From JAFGDH01 sp964447525 (GTDB lineage: Archaea; Aenigmatarchaeota; Aenigmatarchaeia; QMZP01; QMZT01), in NCBI GenBank assembly GCA_964447525.1, contig CAYUSU010000002.1, positions 1 to 64,000 on the forward strand: DNA of 64,000 nt, in the 5' to 3' direction. The notes beneath the pieces are model-generated. The model did not search any database. It worked only from the letters and a program-made list of their open reading frames with translations, and was not told the DNA's origin. The position numbers were made by a program, and so were the translations under genes. Within the stretch, counting starts at the first letter, position 1; each line of letters starts with the position of its first letter. Of this stretch, positions 9,250-18,084 are shown piece by piece.

Positions 9250-10488
9250 ATGCTTGGAGACGTTTTGTTCAATGCGTTGTATTACATTCTGATATACGTA
9301 ACTCTTTTCATATCGGTGTTCTGGTTCATGATATTCTTCGATAAAAGGGACAAGATGACGAAAGACCCTGCGAATCTGAAAATAACCCCGGGCCTGACCA
9401 TGATAATCCCCGCATATAACGAAGAAAAAACCCTCAGGAAAACCGTGGATTCCGTTCTTGGTCAGGAATACCCCAAAAATAAGCTTAAAGTGATAATAGT
9501 CGATGATGCCTCCACGGACGGGACGGCTAACATTGGGAGAGAATACGCAAGAAAGTTTGCAAATGTTCGGTTTTTAAGGCACAGGAAGAACAAGAGGAAG
9601 GCCGCGGCAACCAACACAGGCCTTAAACACGTGACCACCGAACTGGTCGGTTTCATCGATGCCGACACGATCCTCGAAGAAAGGGACGCTCTCATCCGCT
9701 CGATAGGGTATTTCAGGAACAAACGAACGGGAAGCGTGATCGCTACCATCAAGCCGATGGACACGCATACATTTTCGCAGAAACTCCAGAGGATCGAATA
9801 CACGTTCACCGCGCTCGTGCGGAAACTTTTGACGTTCTTGGGCGCGTTGTATATGACGCCCGCATTCGGTCTTTACAGGACTAAACTCGTGAGAGAACTC
9901 GGCGGATGGGACGAAGACAACTTCACCGAGGATCTCGAGATGGGGCTAAGACTCCAGAGCAGGGGCTACAAGATAGAGATGTCGATGAACGCAGCAGTCA
10001 AGACTAACACGCCCGCCTCATTTTCCAAGTTCTGGAATCAGAGGATACGATGGGCTAGGGGATTCGTGTACAATTCAAGGAAATATACTCATATGTTCTT
10101 CGGCAAGAGCTTCGGTCATCTTGGATGGTTTGTTCTCCCTACACAGTACATAGTCATATTGCTCGCGATACCCGTTTTCATATACGGTTTTTTTGATGTT
10201 TTAAATTCCACCTACAGATCGGTTGTCAATTACTCGCTCATAGGGTTCGATGTCCCTTACATACTTTCCCATCCCATCAGCCTGAACTTCAATTTTTTCA
10301 ACATATCCCTGTTCCTCGTGACGCTGGTGGCACTGGCAATTCTTATAAAACTTGGCAGTAAACAAATCAATGAGAAAATAAACAAGCTCGAATACATACT
10401 CTACATACCTCTTTATCCCGTGGTGAACATAATGGTATGGATGTGCGTATTCTACCATGAAATCAGAAGAAGTGAATACAAATGGTAA
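9250..10488 (+). CDS. Processive family 2 glycosyltransferase, membrane-bound
   Basis: 412 residues: an N-terminal membrane segment (about 5-28), a GT2 catalytic domain with VIIVDDASTDGT, FIDADTIL, TEDLEMGLRL and QRIRWARG (the QxxRW signature), then three or more C-terminal membrane segments. This is the arrangement of cellulose/hyaluronan synthase-like enzymes, which polymerise a sugar from a nucleotide donor and may export it. Its end overlaps the next gene by 7 bases. With the upstream genes it suggests synthesis of a surface polysaccharide or S-layer glycan; the sugar cannot be told. Confidence 0.87.
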   Translation: MLGDVLFNALYYILIYVTLFISVFWFMIFFDKRDKMTKDPANLKITPGLTMIIPAYNEEKTLRKTVDSVLGQEYPKNKLKVIIVDDASTDGTANIGREYARKFANVRFLRHRKNKRKAAATNTGLKHVTTELVGFIDADTILEERDALIRSIGYFRNKRTGSVIATIKPMDTHTFSQKLQRIEYTFTALVRKLLTFLGALYMTPAFGLYRTKLVRELGGWDEDNFTEDLEMGLRLQSRGYKIEMSMNAAVKTNTPASFSKFWNQRIRWARGFVYNSRKYTHMFFGKSFGHLGWFVLPTQYIVILLAIPVFIYGFFDVLNSTYRSVVNYSLIGFDVPYILSHPISLNFNFFNISLFLVTLVALAILIKLGSKQINEKINKLEYILYIPLYPVVNIMVWMCVFYHEIRRSEYKW

Positions 10489-11156
10489 AGAACAAAAAAA
10501 GCCCTTATGTTTTAGCAGGCGTGGTATCATTCGTGATATTCATACTCGGTTTTCTGGTAGGTTTCGCCATGCTGGACGTACAGCTGGAGGACCTGAGGCT
10601 GGAGATGGACAGAAACGAACTGGAACTCAAGAACATAAACCTCGAACTCACTTTGCTGGACAAACTGGGGGATGGGGAGAAATTGTGTTCATACCTCAAC
10701 GGTAGGATAGAATACATAGACAAGAAGACGTGGGAACTCGGTAACAAGCTTGTCAACCCCGAGGGCATAAACGAAAGATATTTCGATATTCTCGCGAGAA
10801 GGTATTCCATTTCATTGATAGAGGACTGGCTGTTTTCTAACGAACTGAGCGAGAGATGCGAAACAAACCGGGTAAACGTGCTTTATTTCTTCGAGAAGGA
10901 CTCTGATATTTGCCAGTCGCAGGGATACGTTCTGGACTATCTGGTGGAGAAAGATGAAGAGAACAACCTCCGGATATTCGCCCTGGACAAGGATATTGAT
11001 GAACCAGCGATACAGATACTCGTGGAGGCATACGACATCACGAAAGCCCCGACAATAATTGTGGATGGCAACCGATTCGAGGACTTCCGTACGAAAGAGG
11101 AATTGATGGTCATATTCTGCGCGGTGAACAGGAATCTTTCTTTCTGTGAGCAGTGA
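10482..11156 (+). CDS. Membrane-anchored protein with thioredoxin-like C-terminal domain
   Basis: 224 residues with one N-terminal membrane helix (about 10-32), a coiled-coil-like segment, and a C-terminal part that looks like a thioredoxin fold: VNVLYFFEKDSDICQ, then YDITKAPTIIVDG with the cis-proline context. The usual CxxC is reduced to a single cysteine at that position, so ordinary disulfide exchange is doubtful; cysteines elsewhere (GEKLCSYL, SERCETN, FCAV, SFCEQ) may form structural bonds outside the cell. It overlaps the GT2 gene by 7 bases and closes the operon. Confidence 0.65.
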   Translation: MVKNKKSPYVLAGVVSFVIFILGFLVGFAMLDVQLEDLRLEMDRNELELKNINLELTLLDKLGDGEKLCSYLNGRIEYIDKKTWELGNKLVNPEGINERYFDILARRYSISLIEDWLFSNELSERCETNRVNVLYFFEKDSDICQSQGYVLDYLVEKDEENNLRIFALDKDIDEPAIQILVEAYDITKAPTIIVDGNRFEDFRTKEELMVIFCAVNRNLSFCEQ

Positions 11157-11224
11157 TAATTTCATTAATGCCTTATTAGATGCAATAGTGAGGCTTAATA
11201 TAGTAATTTGATAAAAGTTGATAT

Positions 11225-11899
11225 ATGAAGACATTTTTGATTTTTGATAACAAAAAAGAAAGAAAAATTCCCGATGAATTTAAATCAAATGATAATAGAA
11301 ATCCTGAAGAATTAGTCCGTTTTTTTCTGAATGAATTTACAAAGAAAGGGAATAAAGTTTTTGATCCCTTTGCAGGTCTTGGTACCACTCTAGTTGTATC
11401 GGAGGAATTGGGAAGAATTCCATATGGAATCGAATTCGATAGTAGGAGAGCAGAGTTTATAAAATCCCATATAAAAAACAAAAATAATTTTATCAAAGGA
11501 AATTCTCTAAAATTAAACTCATATAAATTTCCTAAATTTCCTAAATTTGATTTTTGTTTTACTTCTCCTCCCTATATGTCCAAAGACGAAACTGAAAATC
11601 CTCTTTCAGGGAATAAAGAAGAAGGAAATTATGATCAGTATTTGAGAGACATAAATATGATATTTCTTCAATTAAAACAGAAAATGAAAAAGGATTCTTT
11701 TGTAGTTATTGAAGTTTCAAATCTAAAGGGCAAAGAAGTTACAACACTTGCTTGGGATATAGCCAAACAAGTATCAAGAATTTTCAAATTTGAAGGAGAA
11801 ATAGTTGTAGGTTGGAAAGGCAACGATTCATATGCACATGGCTGTGAGTATGGTTACGGGTATGATCATAGTTATTGTCTTGTTTTCAGAAATGAGTGA
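11225..11899 (+). CDS. DNA methyltransferase (N4-cytosine or N6-adenine type), orphan
   Basis: 224 residues with the S-adenosylmethionine motif DPFAGLGTT (about 47-55) and the catalytic motif TSPPY (about 113-117). SPPY favours an amino-methylase of DNA. Motif I precedes motif IV. No target-recognition domain of size and no restriction endonuclease gene is near, so it looks like an orphan methylase. The gene is strongly AT-rich with a poly-A/T codon bias unlike its neighbours on both sides, a sign of recent transfer. A TATA-like box lies before the ATG. An RNA methylase of similar fold is a less likely alternative. Confidence 0.82.
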   Translation: MKTFLIFDNKKERKIPDEFKSNDNRNPEELVRFFLNEFTKKGNKVFDPFAGLGTTLVVSEELGRIPYGIEFDSRRAEFIKSHIKNKNNFIKGNSLKLNSYKFPKFPKFDFCFTSPPYMSKDETENPLSGNKEEGNYDQYLRDINMIFLQLKQKMKKDSFVVIEVSNLKGKEVTTLAWDIAKQVSRIFKFEGEIVVGWKGNDSYAHGCEYGYGYDHSYCLVFRNE

Positions 11900-11949
11900 A
11901 TTTTCCTCGTTGCGCTCTACACCCTTCGATATACCAACTTCTGTTCGGT

Positions 11950-11985
11950 TAAAAAAAAGAAAAAGGTGGGGATTTTTCAATCCCT
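11950..11985 (-). terminator. Probable terminator of the S-layer gene
   Basis: Just past the S-layer stop the minus strand can form the hairpin GGGAT-(loop)-ATCCC and then runs into a T-rich tract (11950-11964 on this strand). Hairpin plus T-tract fits archaeal termination, for which the T-tract is the key part. Confidence 0.6.
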
Positions 11986-11998
11986 CATTTCAATGGAC

Positions 11999-14371
11999 TT
12001 AAACTACAGCGCCCTTGTACTCTGCACCTGACAAGGTTGCCATTTTGGCTGGCTTGATTGCATAGTTTGCAATAAGGTTTCTTGTGTCTGCCGCCTGGTT
12101 ACCTGCTACGATCAGTGCCTTCTTACCGGAGCTGAATACGTTTTCAACTACTGAAAGAAGACCATTGCCTGCCGTCTTAAGTGCCGCATCCTCGAACCAT
12201 GCCGTGCATGAGTCGCTGACGTTCCACTTCTCGTTAAGCAATGTCTTTACCAGAGCGTTTGCGCAAGGTCCACCGACAAGGATAAGATCCTTGTTAAGCG
12301 AACTTGTCTGCGTGATCTCGCTCGGGAATTTCGCAACAGGGTTCGTTATCGGAACAGCTTCATTGTATGTTCCGCCGGCGGTTCCGCCAGTGGTTGATAT
12401 GACCGGATTCGTTCCTATGGCAACGTTTGCGTAGGCTGGCCTGTTACCAGGGTAGTAGATTGTCTCTTTGTCTGAATCTGTGTCATGAGTAATGTACGTA
12501 CCGTAGCTCGAGATGTAGTGATACATCTTCTCAGAACCGACCTGACCGCCCGTCAAGCTGGCTGTTGGTGCTGTTATGGAACCTATCTCCGTCAGGCTTG
12601 CGTCCCAGTTCACGACGAACAGAAGCGCAACTCCTGCTGGTTCATAGGAACCGATTGTGTACAGCTTGTTCTCTGTTAATGTCATGTTACCAGCTGCACT
12701 AAGGTCGATCGAAGCGCCTTCCTTTGTCATTAACAGTACCTTTTCGTTGTTGACTATCGACCCGTTTCCGTTAAGGTCAACTGCCACCTTGTGTCCGGTG
12801 CTGTTATACTTCAAAGTGAACGAAGATGCGCCTACGATAAGTGTTCCGTCGAACGGGTTCGTTCCCGAGTATGCGACCTCGTACTCGTCACCGCTTCCAA
12901 GATCCGTGAATTTAAGGATCTTGTTGGTGTCGTCGTACGATGCGAACCTCAGGATGTACGATTTCTCGCCGTTGTCGTTGTTTCTGAGTGCGAAGTAGTC
13001 GTACCTTGCGATCCAGTCAGCGTCTCCCGGAACTGATGCGTTAGGCTCCAAGACGTGGAATGTCTTCGAACCGTCACCGAGTGTCCAGCCTCCGCTGTAA
13101 TAGAACACGTTCTGCGCGTATTTGGTTCCGTCGTCGTTCGTGAAGGTCAGCTTTGCCTTCGTGGTTCCGTCCTTTGCCAGGATAACCTGATCTCTTGCGT
13201 CTGCCATAATACCCGGCGTCATGCCGTCAAGCGCATACTTGAAATTCCCGAATAACGGGTCAGTGTGCGTTGAACCGTCTATAAGATAGACAGTGTCTTC
13301 TGGCGCGACAGAGAATTCTATCGAGTTAATCTTGGCGTTTCCGGTTCCTCCCTGTACAAAGTCCACTGTGGAACTCGTAAGCAACACGTCGTTCTTTTCG
13401 ATCACGTTTGTTGTATCGGACAATTCTAATTTATCTGTTCCGATGAACAACTCGACCGAACCGGATGCTTCCTGTGCTCCCGTGTATACAAGGCTTACCT
13501 GGCTTGCGTAAACTGTTGTGTCTATGCCAGATGCCAATGTGTATGAGCTACCAGATACCCAACCATATGTTGGCGGGTTTGCTCCGTTTACCTGAACGTA
13601 TGCTGTTGTTCCTGCTGTGTCCCAACCGACAAGTGTCATTGTGTAGTCAACACCGTCTACGGTGACTGTTTCCTCATCACCTGCGCCTGTAAGCGTTACG
13701 GTCTGTGCGCCCGTAGCTGCGTACAAAACAAGCGATGTGTTTGTCGGACTCGGACCGAACTTGTATTCAGAACCGAAGATGTTTACCTTCTTGTTCTCAA
13801 TCTTTGTCGGGTCAAGGCCGCCAAGGAAGATCACCTTTAATTTGTATACTGTTGAGGTGTCGAACTTCACGTTAAGCACCGGATCATCCCAGTCGTCCGG
13901 ATCCTCGTTGTACAAAGCTTTGTGGGCTCCGAGAGTGACTACCTGAAGATAGTTCACGGCTGGTGATGTCTGTACAGTGCCCTTTGCGAGCATTGTCGGC
14001 ATGTCGCTGTCAGTCAGTGTGGGCTTGATGCTTGAGAATCCCACGTTAAGATAGGGATAATCGCTGGCACTCTTCAAAAGAATACCGTCCGTAACTGCTG
14101 TTTCTCCTGCTGCTGATGGGATTGACTTCGTTACTACAGCGTAGTTTGAAACCAAGCTAGCTGCCAAATCAGCTGCACCCAAAACGTCTGTTGTGTCTAC
14201 ACCAGGTCCTACGACGATGGCGGGTGATGTAAGTGTCTGGGTTGCTGCATCGGCAGTAACGTATGGGGAAAGCCCCTGGTCCAAAGTTGTCACTGCGAAA
14301 GCACCGAAAGCCAATGTTGCTCCTGCTGCCATTGTTGCTAAACCTCCTGCGATCAATTGTTTGATTTTCAT
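11999..14371 (-). CDS. S-layer protein
   Basis: 790 residues with a secretion signal at residues 1-27 (MKIKQLIAGGLATMAAGATL and so on), then beta-rich, Thr/Asp/Gly-rich domains, and a C-terminal region with a VGGPCANALVKTLL segment and a terminal IVAGNQAADTRNLIANY segment. This matches the plan of S-layer proteins of methanococci and relatives, which tile the cell surface. Both termini resemble the paired S-layer N/C modules around a variable middle. The gene has a strong promoter, a leader hairpin and a near-perfect Shine-Dalgarno, as expected for the most abundant cell protein. It is the likely acceptor of the glycans made by genes upstream. Confidence 0.9.
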   Translation of the reverse strand: MKIKQLIAGGLATMAAGATLAFGAFAVTTLDQGLSPYVTADAATQTLTSPAIVVGPGVDTTDVLGAADLAASLVSNYAVVTKSIPSAAGETAVTDGILLKSASDYPYLNVGFSSIKPTLTDSDMPTMLAKGTVQTSPAVNYLQVVTLGAHKALYNEDPDDWDDPVLNVKFDTSTVYKLKVIFLGGLDPTKIENKKVNIFGSEYKFGPSPTNTSLVLYAATGAQTVTLTGAGDEETVTVDGVDYTMTLVGWDTAGTTAYVQVNGANPPTYGWVSGSSYTLASGIDTTVYASQVSLVYTGAQEASGSVELFIGTDKLELSDTTNVIEKNDVLLTSSTVDFVQGGTGNAKINSIEFSVAPEDTVYLIDGSTHTDPLFGNFKYALDGMTPGIMADARDQVILAKDGTTKAKLTFTNDDGTKYAQNVFYYSGGWTLGDGSKTFHVLEPNASVPGDADWIARYDYFALRNNDNGEKSYILRFASYDDTNKILKFTDLGSGDEYEVAYSGTNPFDGTLIVGASSFTLKYNSTGHKVAVDLNGNGSIVNNEKVLLMTKEGASIDLSAAGNMTLTENKLYTIGSYEPAGVALLFVVNWDASLTEIGSITAPTASLTGGQVGSEKMYHYISSYGTYITHDTDSDKETIYYPGNRPAYANVAIGTNPVISTTGGTAGGTYNEAVPITNPVAKFPSEITQTSSLNKDLILVGGPCANALVKTLLNEKWNVSDSCTAWFEDAALKTAGNGLLSVVENVFSSGKKALIVAGNQAADTRNLIANYAIKPAKMATLSGAEYKGAVV

Positions 14372-14376
14372 TTCAT

Positions 14377-14453
14377 ATCTCCTCCTATAATATATAGTGA
14401 GCCCGTTTGGGCTCTCTAGTAATACTCTCTTGGTCGGAGGGGGTATATATATC
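14377..14453 (-). promoter_or_regulatory. Strong promoter, leader hairpin and Shine-Dalgarno of the S-layer gene
   Basis: On the minus strand a TATA box (AGATATATATACC, about 14441-14453) is followed about 30-40 bases on by a perfect 6-bp hairpin GAGCCC-GTTT-GGGCTC (14399-14414 on the plus strand), and then AGGAGGAGAT (14377-14386) just before the ATG at 14371. Unlike most genes here this one has a real 5' leader. The hairpin is placed to protect the mRNA 5' end. Confidence 0.72.
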
Positions 14454-14582
14454 TTAAGTGAAACAGTTATATCGAAAATTAAAAAAACTTGTAATACATT
14501 TTAAATAGTTTCAAATAACATATTTAATCGTTTTAATTGTTCCAAAATACTTTAAAAACGTTTTTAGACTATAAAAAAGATT

Positions 14583-15419
14583 TTAAATCAATATTATTAC
14601 AAGATCTCCTATTAAAAAACTTATAGCTATTGTGAGTAAAAATACGGGCGCGAAGCGCACCCCTTCTTTTATCCAGACGGTTTTCCTCGTTTTCTTTAAT
14701 TTTTTGATGTCTTCCTCCTTCAGTCCCCTCCATTTGTCCTCAAGGATAACGTCTCCCACCCTCAGTCTGGATACCGGTATTTTCTTCTTGAACATGTCCT
14801 TCTCAATGATTCTGGCGTAATTGGTAAATATCAGAATGAATGTCAGGAGGAAAGGAAGGAAGAGCATGGTCGGCATAGATGAGAGCGGGACATTGTATGT
14901 GAATGAAAGGTAGAAAACGCTGGTGTATGAAACCACGAAGAATATCAGTATGAACATCAGGTACCTTCTCGAGTTGCTGTTCAGGTCTTTCAAAAAGGAT
15001 TTCCTGACATCCTTGCTCCTGTATCCCAGGAACAGTGAATATGCTATCAGGTATATGAGGGAAACGAACAGGAAGTTCAGGAGAAGCGTTATCGGGAAGG
15101 AGAATAATGTATGTATAGCGAATCCGCCCGTGTCCGGGAATATGAACCCCATTGCCCCGAGAAGCCATGCGTCTCCGTCCCCCCACTGTTTGGTGAAATA
15201 GAATACATAACCAAGCGCCAGGAATATGCATCCTATCATGATAGAATTGCCAAGAATCCATATATCGGAATAAATGAAAGCAAACACACCCCTCAGTCCG
15301 ACGCCTGCGATGATCATCGAATACGGCAGCCAGTCCGGGAATTCCGTATATCTCAGATCCCAGTAGCTTCCCGCTATAAAACCGGCAATCCCGATTATCA
15401 GGGAGAATATCCACAGCAT
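14583..15419 (-). CDS. Type IV prepilin/prearchaellin peptidase (A24 family)
   Basis: 278 residues and several membrane helices. The aspartyl protease signature is present: a first Asp near residue 21 (SYWDLRYTEFPDW) and GDGD at about 80-83 (KQWGDGDAWLLGAMGF). These enzymes cut class III signal peptides of archaellins and pilins on the cytoplasmic side. It lies upstream of the S-layer gene on the same strand, but the long AT-rich spacer with its own promoter suggests separate transcription. No pilin or archaellin gene is in the window, so the substrate is elsewhere. Confidence 0.85.
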   Translation of the reverse strand: MLWIFSLIIGIAGFIAGSYWDLRYTEFPDWLPYSMIIAGVGLRGVFAFIYSDIWILGNSIMIGCIFLALGYVFYFTKQWGDGDAWLLGAMGFIFPDTGGFAIHTLFSFPITLLLNFLFVSLIYLIAYSLFLGYRSKDVRKSFLKDLNSNSRRYLMFILIFFVVSYTSVFYLSFTYNVPLSSMPTMLFLPFLLTFILIFTNYARIIEKDMFKKKIPVSRLRVGDVILEDKWRGLKEEDIKKLKKTRKTVWIKEGVRFAPVFLLTIAISFLIGDLVIILI

Positions 15420-15513
15420 AATAATATATGTAATATAACCGAATAAATGCTTTCCAGATAAACCGGTATTACTTTATAAATTTAAAGATAAGAATAAAGG
15501 AATTGATAACAAT

Positions 15514-15624
15514 GGGGTTATGGTGTAGCTTGGTCTAGCATTGGAGCTTCGGGGGCTTCAGACCTGAGTTCAAAAGTGATTGAAGCCGGCGTGCCGGCTT
15601 CCGTTGGAAATCTCAGTAACCCCA
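15514..15624 (+). tRNA. tRNA-Pro(CGG) with a 36-nt T-loop intron
   Basis: Acceptor GGGGTTA (15514-15520) pairs TAACCCC (15617-15623), A73 at 15624. Anticodon stem GGAGC/GCTTC encloses TTCGGGG; anticodon CGG at 15550-15552. The T-loop starts TTCAAA (15569-15574) and resumes with T at 15611. The 36 bases between (15575-15610) form a hairpin with a 9-bp GAAGCCGGC stem. Exon TTCA pairs with intron TGGA to give a 4-bp helix with 3-nt bulges on each side; cutting both bulges between their second and third base gives an exact 7-nt T-loop and a 75-nt tRNA. The TATA-like CTTTATAAATTTAAAG lies upstream. Confidence 0.85.
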
Positions 15625-15636
15625 TTTCTTTTCTTT

Positions 15637-15762
15637 TTAAACAAATCCCCTGATGAGAAGAACAACGCTCACCAAAGCTGTGAATGATATCAGAAAAAGT
15701 CCGCCATTGAGAAACAGCGTACGCATGAACTCATTATCGGTCATAACTTCGCCCATTGGCAT
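15637..15762 (-). CDS. Tiny single-span membrane protein, 41 aa
   Basis: A 41-residue frame beginning MPMGEVMTDNEF and ending with a hydrophobic helix of about 22 residues and RGFV. A GGGGAT Shine-Dalgarno-like run lies just before the ATG at 15762. It sits between tRNA-Pro and the aEF-2 gene, where nothing else is coded. No family recognised; length, ribosome site and one clean membrane helix are the support. Confidence 0.5.
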   Translation of the reverse strand: MPMGEVMTDNEFMRTLFLNGGLFLISFTALVSVVLLIRGFV

Positions 15763-15838
15763 CCCCTTTTATAGGATTATTGTATTAACACGGTGGGATA
15801 TATACCACTATTAAAAAATATTTTTTTTAAAAAATGTT

Positions 15839-18013
15839 TTATTCAATACCCTTTCTGGTTTTGATCTGTCCTATCACTTTCTGCTCCAGTTCCCTTGGCA
15901 ACGGCTCGTACATCACATCCACGAGCCAATAGAAACCAAGTCCTGATGTGGACGACTTCAGTGAAGAGTTGAAACCGAACATCTCCGCCACCGGAAGCTT
16001 TGCCTGTATGGTAGTGGTTCCCCTTTCTTCGGTCATGTCGAGTATCTGTCCTCTCCTGTTTTGGACCTCTTTCATGGCACCGCTTACCTGTTCCGTCGGG
16101 ACATCAATCCTGATAATCTGTTTCGGCTCGAGGACGTATGCCCCGGCTCCGATCATGGCATCCCTGACAGCGGACCTTACTGCAGGTATTATCTGCGCGG
16201 GTCCTCGGTGTATGGCGTCCTCGTGGAGTTTTGCGTCGACAATTTTTATCTTGACTCCGCTGCACGGTTCCCTTGCGAGAGGACCTTCGCCCGTTGCCTC
16301 GGTAAATGCCTGCTTCAGCATCTCCATCACTTCAAGGATCGCGTGAACCCCCCTGGTCATGTCAATGAGCATGCATTTGTTGTGTATGAGTTTCACCTTT
16401 TTTGATTCGTCCCTGTCGAATCCCAGTTCCACGAGCTGATCCTGGAGTTCAACCATCTTCTTCTTGACTTCCATGTCTTGTATCTCTCCTCTGACCATTG
16501 CCTGGTAGACCTTGGGCTCGAGGGGTTCCGCTATCACGTAGAACCTGTTGTGCTTGTTCGGGGATTTCCCTTCGACCGCCTCGGGGGTGACGGATCTTAC
16601 GGATTCCCTGTAAATAACGATTGGAGGCGAAACATCCACGTCTATTTCCTCGTCCTTCAGCGGACGTTCGATCTTTGCGTCGATATGAAGTTCACCTAAC
16701 CCGGAAACCAAGTATTCGCCTGTCTCCTCGTTGATCTTTACCCTGAGAGTAGGATCCTCTTTAGCGGTCCTTCTCAGGAAATCGATGAGTTTGGTTAGCT
16801 GTTGCGGACTTTTCGGTTCGATAGCCTTCGTCACAACTGGCTCGAAAATATGAGTTATTGACTCGAAACCGGGCATTTCACTGTCCGGATCGCTTACCGT
16901 TTCGCCTGAAGACGATTCCTTCAGGCCTACTATACCGACTATGTTTCCAGCCACAACCTTTTCCATGTTGACCCGCTGCTGCCCCTTGTATACGGAGACC
17001 TGCTGTAGTTTCTGTAGTTTCTGGCTGCCGACGAGAAGGACTTCCTGCCCGGTTTTCATGCTGCCGGAGAACAGACGGACGGTGGCCACATAGCCTGCGT
17101 GCGGATCAGGGTAAAGTTTAGTAACAACGCCAGCAAGCTTTCCTTCAGGATCGCATATGGCCATATCCTTACCCACTTGCGATTCTTTATCCCCCGGCCA
17201 TATCTTCGGGATACGGTAAGGCTGCGCCTGCAACGGGTTTGGAAGATGCTTGATGACCATGTCAAGGACGATCTTGTGCAGAGGCGCTTTCTGTGCGAGT
17301 TCCTTCTCCCCCTCCGGGCCCTTGTCCGTAAGGTCGATGACGTCGCTGAACTTCATCCCGCTCTTCTGCATGAACGGTATGGACATTGCCCAGTTCTTTA
17401 CGGCTGAACCGAAGGCAACGCCGCCGTCGTTTACGCTAACGATCCATTTGTCCTTGTATTCCTTTTCAGCGTATTTCTGAATAAGCATGTTGACTTCTGT
17501 GATTATCCTCTTGAACTTTTCCTGCATCTGTTCGGGAGTGAGCTTGAGTTCCTTTAACAGCCTGTCAACTTTGTTGATGAAAAGAACCGGCTTCACTCGT
17601 TCCTTGAGTGCCTGACGAATGACCGTCTCTGTCTGAGGCATGCACCCTTCGACAGCATCAGTCACGACTACTACTCCGTCGACTGCCCTCATGGCACGTG
17701 TGACGTCTCCTCCGAAGTCTACGTGACCGGGAGTGTCGATGAGATTGATCAGGAATTTCTGTCCTTCCCAATCGTGAACCATTGAAACGTTAGCGGAATA
17801 AATCGTGATTCCTCTTTCCTGTTCCTGCTCGACGAAATCCATAGCAAGCTGTTTGCCTGCGAGCTCCTCGGAGATCATTCCTGCCCCTGAGAGCAGGTTG
17901 TCGGAAAGCGTGGTTTTACCGTGATCAATATGGGCGACTATACCTATGTTCCGGATTTGCTCCGGTTTCCTCATGAGTTCCGTTACGATGCTTGTCAGAT
18001 CAGCCTTTGCCAT
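15839..18013 (-). CDS. fusA: Translation elongation factor 2 (aEF-2)
   Basis: 724 residues, normal for archaeal EF-2. GTPase motifs: GIVAHIDHGKTTL near residue 23, DTPGHVDFGG, and NKVDRL. Near residue 595 the tip of domain IV reads LHEDAIHRGPAQIIPA, the site where one histidine becomes diphthamide. EF-2 moves the ribosome along mRNA. It is the last gene of a leftward cluster headed by ribosomal proteins; a 71-base AT-rich gap from rps7 with a TATA-like tract (about 18040-18055) suggests an additional own promoter. A diphthine synthase gene at 30286 supports that the modification is made. Confidence 0.97.
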   Translation of the reverse strand: MAKADLTSIVTELMRKPEQIRNIGIVAHIDHGKTTLSDNLLSGAGMISEELAGKQLAMDFVEQEQERGITIYSANVSMVHDWEGQKFLINLIDTPGHVDFGGDVTRAMRAVDGVVVVTDAVEGCMPQTETVIRQALKERVKPVLFINKVDRLLKELKLTPEQMQEKFKRIITEVNMLIQKYAEKEYKDKWIVSVNDGGVAFGSAVKNWAMSIPFMQKSGMKFSDVIDLTDKGPEGEKELAQKAPLHKIVLDMVIKHLPNPLQAQPYRIPKIWPGDKESQVGKDMAICDPEGKLAGVVTKLYPDPHAGYVATVRLFSGSMKTGQEVLLVGSQKLQKLQQVSVYKGQQRVNMEKVVAGNIVGIVGLKESSSGETVSDPDSEMPGFESITHIFEPVVTKAIEPKSPQQLTKLIDFLRRTAKEDPTLRVKINEETGEYLVSGLGELHIDAKIERPLKDEEIDVDVSPPIVIYRESVRSVTPEAVEGKSPNKHNRFYVIAEPLEPKVYQAMVRGEIQDMEVKKKMVELQDQLVELGFDRDESKKVKLIHNKCMLIDMTRGVHAILEVMEMLKQAFTEATGEGPLAREPCSGVKIKIVDAKLHEDAIHRGPAQIIPAVRSAVRDAMIGAGAYVLEPKQIIRIDVPTEQVSGAMKEVQNRRGQILDMTEERGTTTIQAKLPVAEMFGFNSSLKSSTSGLGFYWLVDVMYEPLPRELEQKVIGQIKTRKGIE

Positions 18014-18084
18014 ATTGAATCACAATTTCTTTAATTTGGTAGTAATATATATAAATGTTATCAATCCGCACAAGAAAGAAGATT

